Assembly (NCBI GenBank): GCA_002104985.1
Contig: MCGO01000033.1
Coordinates: 248,001-312,000, forward strand
Length of the DNA: 64,000 nucleotides
Direction: 5' to 3'
Source: Rhizoclosmatium globosum
Lineage: Eukaryota; Chytridiomycota; Chytridiomycetes; Chytridiales; Chytriomycetaceae
The notes under the pieces were generated by a model. That model saw only the letters and a program-made list of their open reading frames with translations, was not told where the DNA came from and ran no database searches. Shown piece after piece: positions 1 to 9,574 of this stretch (positions are counted from its first letter, which is position 1; every line of letters begins with the position of its first letter). Made by a program: the position numbers and the translations under genes.

Positions 1-1106
1 TCGTAAAAGTCCATAAACACGTCGAAACTAGCACCGTCGTTGGGAATCTCCATCCCATATTCATCCAAAAACACGTTTCCCAGCGCTTTCTTTTCCACTT
101 CCTTCTCTTCCTCTCCTTTCCCCTCTAAATCTAAAGCAAGTCCCGCATTATAACCAATGCTCCAATTTGCACACCCCAAATCAAGTCTACGGTCTCCATA
201 TCCACTGTCACCCAAATCAAGTACTCCAGATACAACCCATTCCTTGGTGTCCACATTTCGTTTGAACAAAAAGTTGGGAAGCATGCAATCCCCGTGAGCA
301 AACACGATTTGAGAGTTGACACCCGTCCAGAATTCATCGGTATCCTCAAGTTTCAAGACACGGTCCAAGTTTTCCATCCACTCCAGGGCTTCAATTGCGC
401 CTTTATCGCCTTCCTCAGCTAACTTTGTTGCCCGCGGCAGGATTCTGGGACGATACACTGTTTCCATGACTGTATGCAACCACTCCTTTGTGTTATCAAA
501 AGTCTTGACGTCGAAACTGGAATTGAATTGTTCATCCAATCTCAAATAGGGATAATTGGATCCAGGATTCCACGCGTGAACCTTCTTCACGGCCCGTGCA
601 AAAGCACGGATAAGTGATTCACGGTCTTGAGAGTCTTTGCATTGTTTCATGGCTTCTGCTCCATTGATTCCAGTCAAGCAGGTGACAACATGGTGATGTG
701 GCGTGTGGTTTGCGCTGGCTTCGTCCGAAAGATCCGCAGTTGAAGAAACTAATGGACCCAATGGACGAGGAATGATTAAATCATCAAGATTGAAATCAGA
801 GTCAGGGCTGGAAGATCGTTCCAACAGGTAGCCAAGTTTGCGGTGTTCTCTGATAACAGCCTTATGAGAGTATGGGTTTGTTGTGTGCTTGATAACAAGG
901 GAGGGCTCATTGAAGGCAGAGTGTTTGGCAACAAAGACAGTACTGTTCAGACCGGTCTTGTCGATGGAGATATCCCAAGATCCTGACTTGTTTTCAAAAC
1001 TGGTACCAAAGGAGTCAAGGAGGGTCTTGACGCGGGCAGAGACTTCCGTGTCAGTTACAGTAGAAGGGAAGCTTGGGTCAATGGATTGCAGCAATTCGAG
1101 CGACAT
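1..1106 (-). CDS. APH-family phosphotransferase, 3' end cut off by the window
   Basis: One uninterrupted frame runs from an ATG at 1106 to the window edge, so the C-terminus is missing. Around residues 270-310 it shows the aminoglycoside/choline-kinase-like signature: an A-H-G-D-x4-N catalytic loop (H271, D273), then L-D-L-G-D-S-G and a D-R-R-L-D-L-G segment that matches the metal-binding part of the fold. Family members transfer phosphate from ATP to small molecules or proteins; the substrate cannot be read here. No signal peptide or intron is visible. It is divergently placed to the gene starting at 1321, with 214 bp between them as a shared promoter. The fold assignment is good; a specific name would be a guess. 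Confidence 0.8.
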   Translation of the reverse strand, partial: MSLELLQSIDPSFPSTVTDTEVSARVKTLLDSFGTSFENKSGSWDISIDKTGLNSTVFVAKHSAFNEPSLVIKHTTNPYSHKAVIREHRKLGYLLERSSSPDSDFNLDDLIIPRPLGPLVSSTADLSDEASANHTPHHHVVTCLTGINGAEAMKQCKDSQDRESLIRAFARAVKKVHAWNPGSNYPYLRLDEQFNSSFDVKTFDNTKEWLHTVMETVYRPRILPRATKLAEEGDKGAIEALEWMENLDRVLKLEDTDEFWTGVNSQIVFAHGDCMLPNFLFKRNVDTKEWVVSGVLDLGDSGYGDRRLDLGCANWSIGYNAGLALDLEGKGEEEKEVEKKALGNVFLDEYGMEIPNDGASFDVFMDFY

Positions 1107-1320
1107 TTTTGGCCCACTGTGTGTGTGGTTGAGTTTCCAAGCCTATCACTTGAAGGTTCTCTTCGCCACAACTTAATTTCAAATTCAATAAATAGGTTTT
1201 AATTGGTTTAAACTGGTTTAAACGCCAATCAGAAGTGCAGATCTTTACAGATTTCCAAAGCTTCTCTGCCACACCCACCTCCACAACAACCATTCAACAA
1301 TCTGTTCAACAATCAGTCCA

Positions 1321-3051
1321 ATGAACGTCATCACACTTCCCCTCGCACAAATCCCTCAAACACCGCTCCAAACAACATCATCAACAAGGTTCCGACCCGC
1401 TTCAACAAAGCCTCTTGGAATCAACCCCCTCCTTCCAACACGCCCACCCTCGCGCAAGTCCAACCATCCTTCCCAATCGCCCGTCGCCGCGTCCGGATGC
1501 CGCCTCGCCGAACGGCCAAAGTCGTCCTCAAACTCTGAAATCGCAAACTCGGTGTCACGCCCGCCAAAGCCGGAAAAGGCGAAGCGCATCGGATCGGCGA
1601 CGGTTCGACGGCGGAATCCAAAGATAGCCGAGGAAGGCGGCACGGCGGATGCCGGCGATTCCGACGCAGACGATGTTCAACTGGAGGTCGTGCACTTTGA
1701 CGTGGTTCTGAAGCCGCAGCGCGTCGACTTGGACGCGTTGAATCTCGGTGGCGCGCTTGGTGGGCTTGGTGGGCTTGGCGGGCTTGGTGCGGGCATTTCG
1801 GCGTGGGGCGAAGTTGATGAAGTGCCGCCGTTGGGCGCGACTCTTGCCGCGGAAAACTCATATCTCGTTCCGGACCCATGTATCAAATTGAATATGGACG
1901 ATGCGTTGGATTCGGTGTCTCAGTATCCTGCTTCCCTGCGCTCTCAACAGACAAAACCTCGAAAACCTCAGCAAGCATCACTGACTGTTGTTTATAAACC
2001 TGAGAATAATGACTCCGAACCGGAGGAGGAGCAAAACATACCACAACCTCCGCCTCCTTGTCCCCCTTCTGCCAAATCTTCAGCAACGCGGCCCTTATCG
2101 AGTAAATCACGCATCTCAAATGCCACCAAAGCATATCCAACCACAATTACCTGTACTAGCAAGCAAAATGCCACTGAAAGTGATCAAGAATCTCAGGATG
2201 CATGGTCTCGATTCCTTGATCCTCATGGCCCTGTCCTCCGTATTCCAGTTAAAACAAGCAACTCATCCACCTCCAAAACTACAACGCGTCTCTCTACTCG
2301 TCAACGCCAACTATCAATGCTCGCCCTTGAAAAATCAATCCGATCTTCAATCTCTGCTGGGCCAACTCCACCAACTCCCCAGTACCATCAACATATTCCA
2401 GTCACTTTTTCCAAAGCACTTCTTTCGTCATCATCACCAAGTATTCCTTCCAATGATCCTGGGAAATTCCACAATCCTTTGAATGTCATAGTTTCCAAAC
2501 GATACAGTAATACGAAAAGCGAGATTACGGCATTGCAACCCACGTCACCCTCTATTCATACTCTCAACTCCTCAGCTTCATCTTCAACGCTTTTACCATC
2601 CGACAGAATCGTTTCGGTTCTCACTCATCAACCAATGGAAGATCCGACTTGGAAATACCTGAAACAAAGGCGTGCTGTTCCACCAACGATCCTGACTCCA
2701 CAGTCGTCATCGTCCTCACTATCCTCTCAAACTTCAATTTCAAAGGGCTCAAATTCTCAAAGTACACGTTCTAATCAATCCATCGCATCTCTTATGGAAC
2801 CTCGATCTTCTTCGTTACACTTTCGCCGTCCATCGTCAAGCTTCCCTCTCATTTCTACAAGCACACAAGTAATTTCATCGGTTGCGGATATGAGCCAGCC
2901 ACGGTATGAGTCTTTAACTATGCGTGCTTCCTATTCAGAGTACTTGTTTGGAAATAGTGTGAAGGCTGCTGAAGGATCTAATCACGGTGGGAGTAGTGCA
3001 AATAGTGGATTTACAGGACGAAGGAGCAAGACATCGCTCAGTCACTACTGA
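1321..3051 (+). CDS. Ser/Pro-rich protein of unknown function, 576 aa
   Basis: Single-exon frame beginning at an ATG. I recognise no domain. The N-terminal 200 residues are basic and Pro/Arg-rich and contain a short glycine-leucine repeat (GGLGGLGGLG, residues about 147-157) followed by an acidic patch. The rest is dominated by Ser, Thr, Pro and Gln with poly-Ser runs, typical of a disordered regulatory or scaffold protein. Base composition shifts inside the gene: roughly positions 1440-1850 are much more GC-rich than the remainder. The long open frame supports it as a real gene, but the role is unknown. Confidence 0.6.
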   Translation: MNVITLPLAQIPQTPLQTTSSTRFRPASTKPLGINPLLPTRPPSRKSNHPSQSPVAASGCRLAERPKSSSNSEIANSVSRPPKPEKAKRIGSATVRRRNPKIAEEGGTADAGDSDADDVQLEVVHFDVVLKPQRVDLDALNLGGALGGLGGLGGLGAGISAWGEVDEVPPLGATLAAENSYLVPDPCIKLNMDDALDSVSQYPASLRSQQTKPRKPQQASLTVVYKPENNDSEPEEEQNIPQPPPPCPPSAKSSATRPLSSKSRISNATKAYPTTITCTSKQNATESDQESQDAWSRFLDPHGPVLRIPVKTSNSSTSKTTTRLSTRQRQLSMLALEKSIRSSISAGPTPPTPQYHQHIPVTFSKALLSSSSPSIPSNDPGKFHNPLNVIVSKRYSNTKSEITALQPTSPSIHTLNSSASSSTLLPSDRIVSVLTHQPMEDPTWKYLKQRRAVPPTILTPQSSSSSLSSQTSISKGSNSQSTRSNQSIASLMEPRSSSLHFRRPSSSFPLISTSTQVISSVADMSQPRYESLTMRASYSEYLFGNSVKAAEGSNHGGSSANSGFTGRRSKTSLSHY

Positions 3052-3097
3052 TTCTTCAGAAAATAATCAATAAAACTTTTGAAAAAGTTGGCTATGT

Positions 3098-3940
3098 TTA
3101 TTTGAGAGGCAACCACATGCGGTAACAGTGAACAGTCTCTCGAACTTCTAAATCCCCGACATCATCAGGGAACATGGCTGTTGCCTTCACTTTATCAAAC
3201 TGTTCAACACAGAATCCAAATTCTTCCTCTTTTGCAATCTCGAAGAACGCAAGATCCTTGTGAGCCCACTTGACAACGTGACTTGAAAAGTAGACATACA
3301 TTGCAGATTGTGGTCCAGGTTCCAAGGCAGCTTTACAAGTTGTCAAAAGTGCACGATGCTCAGTGTGGTTGAAGATGAGATCAGCCAAGTAAATAACGTC
3401 GAACTTTCTTGTTGTATCTGGCAAGGCAGCAAGGACCTCCTGAACTTCATGTCCCCACTGATGCGGCACAAGCTTCAAAGTTCCATTCTTCCACTGTTCA
3501 GGACAGTTTGTCTCCAAGTTCCTCGCAATTGTCTTCATAAGGACCGGGTTTGGGTAATCAGTAGCGACCACGCATTCAGCGCCGTTGATAGCAGACAACA
3601 TCGAGGGAATAGCAGCTGCGCATCCGAGTTCAAGAACCCGCTTCCCTTGTGTCTTTGTCTTGTCGCAATCGAGATGCTCGGCGAGGACGAGGGATCCGTT
3701 CCAGACGCGGTGAGCCCAGAGCGAGTCGCGGGCGCCCATCTTTTGAATGTCGAGTGTATGTGGTGTGTTTTGTTTGACATTTGAAGGGTTTCTGGTGTAG
3801 GTTTCGTAGGTTGGTGGTGGAGTTGATGGCCGGAAGCCTTCGGGTTCCTCAAAGAGGTTCGTGTCAAAGAGATCTTCGTCGTCTTCGTCTTCGGTTGATT
3901 GGGTGGTTGGAGCGTGGGTCGTCTGTTCTGCGGCGGACAT
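3098..3940 (-). CDS. EFM7: EFM7/Nnt1-like lysine methyltransferase, copy A
   Basis: 280-residue seven-beta-strand methyltransferase of the METTL21/EFM7 group (Methyltransf_16), which methylate translation elongation factor 1A using S-adenosylmethionine. Visible hallmarks are an N-terminal acidic tail ending in E-G-F-R-P-P-(T)-P, the L-W-A-H-R-V-W-N segment, motif I V-L-E-L-G-C-A-A-A-I-P-S, and A-T-D-Y-P-N-P after beta-2. The start was taken at the ATG of M-S-A-A-E-Q rather than an in-frame upstream codon, because copy B starts at the equivalent place. Motif I has Ala where most relatives have Gly, which may affect cofactor binding. A close paralogue lies 3 kb away beyond the sulfatase gene. 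Confidence 0.82.
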   Translation of the reverse strand: MSAAEQTTHAPTTQSTEDEDDEDLFDTNLFEEPEGFRPSTPPPTYETYTRNPSNVKQNTPHTLDIQKMGARDSLWAHRVWNGSLVLAEHLDCDKTKTQGKRVLELGCAAAIPSMLSAINGAECVVATDYPNPVLMKTIARNLETNCPEQWKNGTLKLVPHQWGHEVQEVLAALPDTTRKFDVIYLADLIFNHTEHRALLTTCKAALEPGPQSAMYVYFSSHVVKWAHKDLAFFEIAKEEEFGFCVEQFDKVKATAMFPDDVGDLEVRETVHCYRMWLPLK

Positions 3941-4175
3941 TGGTTGGTTGTTTTGAGAACAAGAAGAAAGAAAGAAGAAAAAAGGGGAGATCTGAAACAC
4001 GCATAACATTTAATTCAAAAGCCTTGGATCGGCATTTATTCTAAAAGTTCTTATGAGGGTTTTGGAAGACTTTTTTGGAGTTTGGTACTTGGCTTGCACC
4101 ATAGCCCGTGCAGGTGACGCAATCTGGTTGTATACCAGCGAAACAAGTTGCATTCCATAATCTGATAATCCTACC

Positions 4176-6109
4176 ATGAAACTCCCTCTTCTCCTCGCGG
4201 CGACTTTATCCGCGCTTAATTCCGTCCAAGCCGGCAGTTGCTTCTCTGGACCTATTCTCCCACCAACGGTTCAAGGTTCATCCTCTTCTGGTCGCAATGC
4301 CACCTCTGGCAGTCAGTCAAACACACATATCCAACTTGACATCAAGTTCCCAGATTCTCGTACTGAAACTGCATCAAAGGATGCACCAAAACGTCCCAAC
4401 ATCATTTTCCTCCTAACTGATGATCAAGATAAGCATATGGGATCTTTGGAGTATATGCCATTTGTCAAGAAGCATTTGATCGAGAAAGGAACTGTGTTTG
4501 AGAACCATTTCGTTACAAGTGCAATCTGTTGTCCTTCGCGCGTCAGTGTTCTCAAGGGCCAGTTTGCTCACAACACTGGATTCACGGACGTTCATGGAAA
4601 GTTTGGTGGTTATGACAAATTCTTGCGTGAGGGTATGGATAACGAATACCTTCCAAAATGGCTGCAAGATGCTGGATACTCTACTTATTACATTGGAAAG
4701 TTGTTGAATGGATACGGAGTGCACAATCACGAACAGATTCCAAAAGGATGGACTGACTTCGATGCACTTGTCCACCCTTATATTTACGACAACTTCCACC
4801 CTGTGTTTGCCAAGAATGGTGAGATTCGTGATTATGAGGGCACTTTCCAAGTCGATGTGGTTCGTGATAAGGGTGCGTTTTTTTTTTGACGTCTATATTA
4901 GTCAGCTGACCATTTATCTGTACATTAGCTCTTGAAGTATTGTCTGGGGCACTCAAAGTCGTGGACGAGAAGCCATTCTTCCTCTACCTTGCACCCACCG
5001 CTCCACACACTGAAATGCTGTACAACTCGGCAAAGAAGGTGGAGCAAGTTCCTGGCTCCAAACCATATTCCAAAGAAGGCAGATTCACTGAAGCTGTTCC
5101 AGCAACAAGACATGCGAACCTCTTTTCGGACGTGAAAGTACCCCGTCGCGAGAATTTCAATACTGCCGATGTGTCTGGAAAGCCAAGATACATTCAAGAG
5201 CTCCCACTGTTGAACGATGAAGAAGTCGAGACCTTGGATCACTGGCACCGTCAACGTTTGCGGGCTTTGCAATCTGTTGATGAGCTTTTGGACTCTGTTG
5301 TGCAAGCTGTTGAAGCTGCTGGACAAGGCGATAACACTTACATCTTTTATTCCTCTGATAATGGATTCCACCTTGGTTTACATCGATTAAATGCGGGAAA
5401 GACGACGCCATATGAGGACGACATCAATGTGCCTTTTATTGTCAGGTTCGTTACCATTGAGCTATGTATAAATCACCAAACTAATTCATTTAACAGAGGA
5501 CCTGGTGTTGCAAAAGGAGCTGTCCGAAAAGAATCCACAACCCACACAGACATTGCCCCAACCTTCCTTAAGCTCGCCGGCGCTCAAAACAAAGCATACG
5601 CATTCGACGGAACCCCAATCCCTATTTTCACTCAAGACTCCCCACAACCAAACCGCGAATCATTCGCCGTCGAGTTCTGGCGTCCATACGTATCCGAGCT
5701 CTTTGATATTGAAAACATTAACGAAAACGTGTACCGATCCGTTCGTATTGTTTCTGAAGACTATTCTTACTTGTACACTGTCTGGTGCACTGACCATTAC
5801 GAGCTATATGACTTGAAGAAGGACCCACAGCAGTTGAAGAACGTGTACAAGAACTCGAATGTTGCGCTTGTGAACCGATTGGACGCGTTGCTGGTTGCAC
5901 TGAAAGATTGCGTTGGAAAGGAATGCCAGTCGCCTTGGATCAAGTTGCATTCAGACGGAAGTGTCAAGAATTTTGGACAAGCACTGGACGCAAAGTACGA
6001 TAGTCTCTATCAGAATACTGAGCGGTTATATATTTCGGAATGCTTGAACGGATTCTATCCTGAAAATGAAAAGCTCATTGGTGCTCTTCGTGCTCACGAG
6101 AACTGGTGA
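4176..6109 (+). CDS. Secreted sulfatase (arylsulfatase / glucosamine-6-sulfatase type), 608 aa
   Basis: Three exons: 4176-4872, 4929-5445 and 5497-6109, with introns of 56 and 51 bp. The second intron is a multiple of three and would read through, but removing it gives the canonical V-P-F-I-V-R-G-P-G-V. The first 20 residues are a hydrophobic signal peptide. The alkaline-phosphatase-like fold opens with P-N-I-I-F-L-L-T-D-D-Q (metal-binding Asp pair). The formylglycine motif is C-C-P-S-R, with Cys118 as the residue converted. A second metal site is visible as S-S-D-N-G-F-H. Family enzymes hydrolyse sulfate esters of phenols or polysaccharides. It is probably extracellular and scavenges sulfur or degrades sulfated polymers. 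Confidence 0.9.
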
Positions 6110-6161
6110 TAACAAAGAAATTTGTTTAGAAGTAATATTGGGTCTTCAGTAGAGATTAAAT

Positions 6162-6983
6162 CTATTTCATCCACATCTTGTAACAATTCACAGTCTCTCG
6201 TACTTTCAAGTCCCCAACATCATCTGGGAACATAGCACTTGCTTTCACGTCAGGCAATTGCTCATACGCAAACCCAAATTCCCTCTCTGCAAGTTGGAAA
6301 AAGCTCAAATCCCGATCCGCAAACTTCACCACATGGCTTGTGAAATAGACGTAGCACATTCCTCTTTCCGCTAATGCTAATTGACAAGTCTTCAACAGAT
6401 TTCGATGTTCAGTGAAGAATACTGGAACAACATCCGCCAAGAAGATGACATCAAACTTCCTGACAGCATCCGGCAGTGCAGCAAACACTTCAGAAAGGTC
6501 TTGGCCCCATTGATATCCTAAAGCCTTCAGCTTCCCTTCTTGAACAAGCTCTGGGAAGTTAACTCTACAGTTCCGATCAATACTTCGAATCAAATGTGGG
6601 TCCGGATAATCCGTTGCAACCGCACATTCAGCGCCATTGATTGCAGCCAGGAAAGAGGGAAGAGAAGCACCACCTCCGAGTTCCAGGCATCGCTTTCCGT
6701 TGACGATGTTCTTGTCGGCGTCAATGTGGCGGGCAAGAACCATTCCAGCGTTCCAGATTTTGTGGGCCCAGAGAGCGTGGTGGCCAATCATTTGGAGGTC
6801 TAGTTTGGAGGGTGTTCCTGGTTGGACGTGGGTTGGGTCTCGTTCGTACTCTTGCATTGAACCTTGTGGTGTTGGAGGCCGGAAACCTTCGGGCTCTACA
6901 AACATGGCTGCATCGTATCCTAGATCGTCATCGTCGTCTTCTGGTGCAGTCACTGGGTTCAAGGTCTGTTCAGTTGCTGACAT
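6162..6983 (-). CDS. EFM7: EFM7/Nnt1-like lysine methyltransferase, copy B
   Basis: 273-residue paralogue of the gene at 3098-3940. It shares E-G-F-R-P-P-T-P, L-W-A-H-K-I-W-N-A-G, motif I C-L-E-L-G-G-G-A-S-L-P-S and A-T-D-Y-P-D-P-H-L-I. Copy B keeps the glycine-rich motif I (GGGASLPS) and the DYPDP sequence of yeast EFM7, so it is the better candidate for the active elongation-factor methyltransferase. Copy A has changed at these positions. Single exon; the ATG lies directly upstream of S-A-T-E-Q. Both copies are on the minus strand and flank the plus-strand sulfatase gene. Confidence 0.85.
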   Translation of the reverse strand: MSATEQTLNPVTAPEDDDDDLGYDAAMFVEPEGFRPPTPQGSMQEYERDPTHVQPGTPSKLDLQMIGHHALWAHKIWNAGMVLARHIDADKNIVNGKRCLELGGGASLPSFLAAINGAECAVATDYPDPHLIRSIDRNCRVNFPELVQEGKLKALGYQWGQDLSEVFAALPDAVRKFDVIFLADVVPVFFTEHRNLLKTCQLALAERGMCYVYFTSHVVKFADRDLSFFQLAEREFGFAYEQLPDVKASAMFPDDVGDLKVRETVNCYKMWMK

Positions 6984-7033
6984 AGTTGGTTTTCTCAGAA
7001 AGAAAAAAGAATGAGAGTTGATGGAAGTAACTA

Positions 7034-8086
7034 TTATTCTTTATTTCGAGAAGGGTAAACAAGAACAAGCTTCCCAGCGAGCGAATGAGTCAATATTCCC
7101 TCCGGATTCGGTAAAACATATCCCTCATCTGTACTTCCCTCCTTCGCATCGATCTCGTAATCATCTCGATCCATAGCATTCAAAGATTCCTGGTTGGAAC
7201 CAACTCCAGCTCCATGCAGCACAGCATCATTAACAAATTCCAAGTTCCATGAACTTTCAAACAACTTGGAATATGACCAGACAGCTTGATGCAGAGATTT
7301 TCCGTGCGTGCATAAAACTATATCTGGGATATTCGATGAACTCGTTCGGCTAACGTTATTGCCGTCGAGATTCCATTCCACTGTTCCCAACTGATCATCT
7401 GTTTTCCATCCGACACCTGCAACCAAATCATTTAATCAGCTTCCATCGGCACAAATAAACTGTTTCAATACCATTGATTAATGCCCAATGCGCCTTTGCT
7501 CCCTTTTTGCAACATGGTTCATGATTTCCGTCCTTGTCATAAGCTACAAGAACAAGTCCTCCGTTTCTGAGACAATCAACGACTACAGAATCTGAAATTT
7601 TCCAATCTTCCACTATTGCGTCAAGTCCAAAATGACTGATGGCAAGGTCTGCAAGATGTTGAGCGGTGAAGATTTCCCCTTTGCTAGAGTACTTCCGATC
7701 TTGCGCACGTGCTAGAAGCTGATCTACAGCCTGGGTAAAGGCATTTGCATTCATTGGATCAGCGAATATTTTTGAGGCAGCTTGAGTAGGAGGCGGAGGA
7801 GGTGGCGGAGGACGATGGGATGGGCCAACGACGTTGTCAGGTGTGGATACGATTGTCACATTTCTAACTGCGAAGACCATAGCATCCTCATTATGGGTTG
7901 GATTGGGTATGGCGTTGAATTTGGTAGCTGCGATCGTGAGAGCAACGAGACCACATCTGTTGAACCGTCAATAATGTCAATTTCAAGTGTACCAACCTAC
8001 GTTGGGCCCTTCTGTAACCTAGGTGTAACTTGTGAAACATTGATGATCCAGCTGCAGCTACATAGCACTGACTGCTGTGCACATGA
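7034..8086 (-). pseudogene. ACTMAP: ACTMAP-like actin maturation protease, 3' part; first exon split by a retrotransposon
   Basis: Homologue of the C19orf54/UPF0692 cysteine protease that trims the N-terminus of actin. Exons on the minus strand are 8081-8001, 7956-7472 and 7416-7034, with introns of 44 and 55 bp. The catalytic motif C-G-L-V-A-L spans the first splice junction. G-N-H-E-P-C-C-K-K-G-A-K-A-H-W-A follows, carrying the conserved His, and the C-terminal K-S-L-H-Q-A-V-W-S-Y block is also present. A Pro-rich loop (eight prolines) lies between. The first exon is cut at 8082-8086 by a copia element. The missing N-terminal 50 bases, with the ATG, are at 13928-13977 beyond the element, and the two pieces join in frame. 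No in-frame ATG remains upstream of the catalytic Cys, so the allele is probably inactive. Confidence 0.85.
8082..8086. repeat. Target-site duplication, left copy (CATGA)
   Basis: Five bases immediately outside the left LTR; identical to 13928-13932 on the other side of the element. Five-base duplications are usual for Ty1/copia integrases. Confidence 0.9.
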
Positions 8087-8229
8087 TGATAGAGAGGCAA
8101 GGGATCGGTGGCAGGCGCTTAGTACTGGATCGCTGTGTTCGGGTGAACGATAGAGTTTTGTGGGAGAATTATTATTTATTAAACGAGGCGCTTTGGAGCT
8201 TGCTCCGCTTGCTCCGTTCCATTCCAACA
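8087..8229 (-). repeat. 3' LTR of the copia element
   Basis: 143 bp. On the element strand it begins TGTTGG and ends CTATCA, the usual TG...CA ends. Compared base by base with the LTR at 13785-13927, I find no difference. Confidence 0.93.
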
Positions 8230-8240
8230 CTTCCCCTCAA
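8230..8240 (-). other. Polypurine tract next to the 3' LTR
   Basis: On the minus strand the bases TTGAGGGGAAG directly precede the LTR. A purine run at this place primes plus-strand DNA synthesis in LTR elements. A near-identical run lies at 9542-9552, far from any LTR. Confidence 0.75.
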
Positions 8241-8393
8241 GCGAACAAAGTAGCGAACAAAAACTAATGAGAGAACGAACAGCGATCACAAATTGACTGA
8301 GGGTCAGGGTCCGAGGTCTTCTTCCCCTTGATCGAGTGAGTGTTGGCTTCCAGATACTGGTACTCCGACACACGTGTGTGAGATTCCTACTCA

Positions 8394-9311
8394 CTAAAAC
8401 CCTCTTCCCTCGGCCAACGGCTGGTTGCCGCGAGCGGAGGATGAAGGGAAACCTTGCATAGGCCGTATGTGTCTGGCAGCAGAGCAGTCTGGGCAGTAGT
8501 CTGGTACGAGTAGACTGGTAGCGACGAGTAGCACTTTTCTTGATGCCATTCCGAGTTTGTCGCGTAGTTTCCTGAACTGGTCACGTCCATATAACGACTT
8601 AAGGAGTTTGCAGACGCGTCCTGTTCCGTCGTCGTGTCCCGGTGGCTGTCGCATATAGACGTCCTGGTCTATCTCCGCATACAAGTACGCTGAGCTGACG
8701 TCGACCATCCTGGTGCTCCAGCCGTTGAGTGCAGTCATCGCCAATAACCATCTGAAGGTTGCTGCTCGCATTACTGGGGAGTGGGTTTCACCAACGTCGA
8801 TTCCGGGTCTTTGTGAGTAACCCCTTGCAACCAATCGTGCTTTGAAGCGTTCGACTGATCCATCTTCGTTTAGCTTCACCTTGTAGACCCATTTGGATCC
8901 AACTAGGTTCACTCCATCAGGTGCGTTGACGAGCTTCCATGTCTTATTGTTTTCGAGCGATGCTAACTCGGCTTTCTCAGCTGCGATCCATTCTTCTTGG
9001 TACTGACTCCTCATTGCTGCGGAGCGAGTTGCAGGAGATTCGGGATTGTTGGCGTTGACGGTAAAGACAGGTGCGTCGTGGAGGTAGTCTTCAATAGCGG
9101 CTGACATCCACATTTCTCCAAACTCAGAGATCGCGTCCTCCGAGAACGGGTCATCGGAATCCAAGTTCAAGTACGTCGTTGCGAGTAGATTGCGTTGAGT
9201 TCGGAGTCTGGCGGAAGATCTTACGCCTGTGGGTGGAGGTTGAGGAGGTGGGCGAGTGGTTGCGCCGGGTCGCGTTGGCAACGCTGAGGTTTGTTTCTTC
9301 GAATTTTTCAT
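8394..9311 (-). pseudogene. Copia reverse transcriptase, truncated
   Basis: Carries the start of the RVT_2 domain: E-E-W-x-x-A-x-x-A-E, N-K-T-W, G-S-K-W-V-Y-K-V-K, F-K-A-R-L-V-A-R-G-Y, and S-A-Y-L-Y-A-E-I-D-Q-D-V-Y-M-R-Q-P-P-G ending in K-S-L-Y-G. Immediately after this the sequence stops resembling the family. There is no Y-x-D-D catalytic box, no thumb and no RNase H in the 360 bp before the LTR, so about 1 kb or more seems to have been deleted at roughly 8595. The frame differs from that of the integrase upstream. Confidence 0.85.
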
Positions 9312-9574
9312 TCGATTGGTTATCTTACTGGTGCAGGGTTTAGGTGATTAGTGTATCGGTTGTTCGATGAGTTGGATGTTTGGATTGGGAGTTTGGGTTT
9401 CCGTTGGACGGTATAAATGTTGGGATAAGCCGCGTTAGCGGGGTTGTTATAGGATTGGGGTTGGAAGGCCTTCGCTCGCTACGGTATGGTACCGGTAGTC
9501 GTTGTGGTATGGTACCAGTTGTTGTGTTTGTTGTTCGTTAACTTCCCCTCAAACAGAGCCTTCTCTCGGTCAAA
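9312..9574. other. Non-coding spacer between integrase and reverse transcriptase frames
   Basis: 263 bp with no open frame joining the flanking domains. It contains two copies of TATGGTACC about 30 bp apart, a CCGC-GTTA-GCGG hairpin and a second polypurine-like run. It may mark an old insertion or rearrangement, but no target duplication could be found. Confidence 0.4.

Noticed and set aside
4413..4850. Minus-strand open frame of 145 codons opposite the sulfatase
   Set aside because: Antisense shadow of the formylglycine-motif exon.
9418..9555. Possible second LTR (TGTTGG... to ...AAACA) inside the copia element
   Set aside because: No matching second copy and no target duplication; it may only share the common TGTTGG start.
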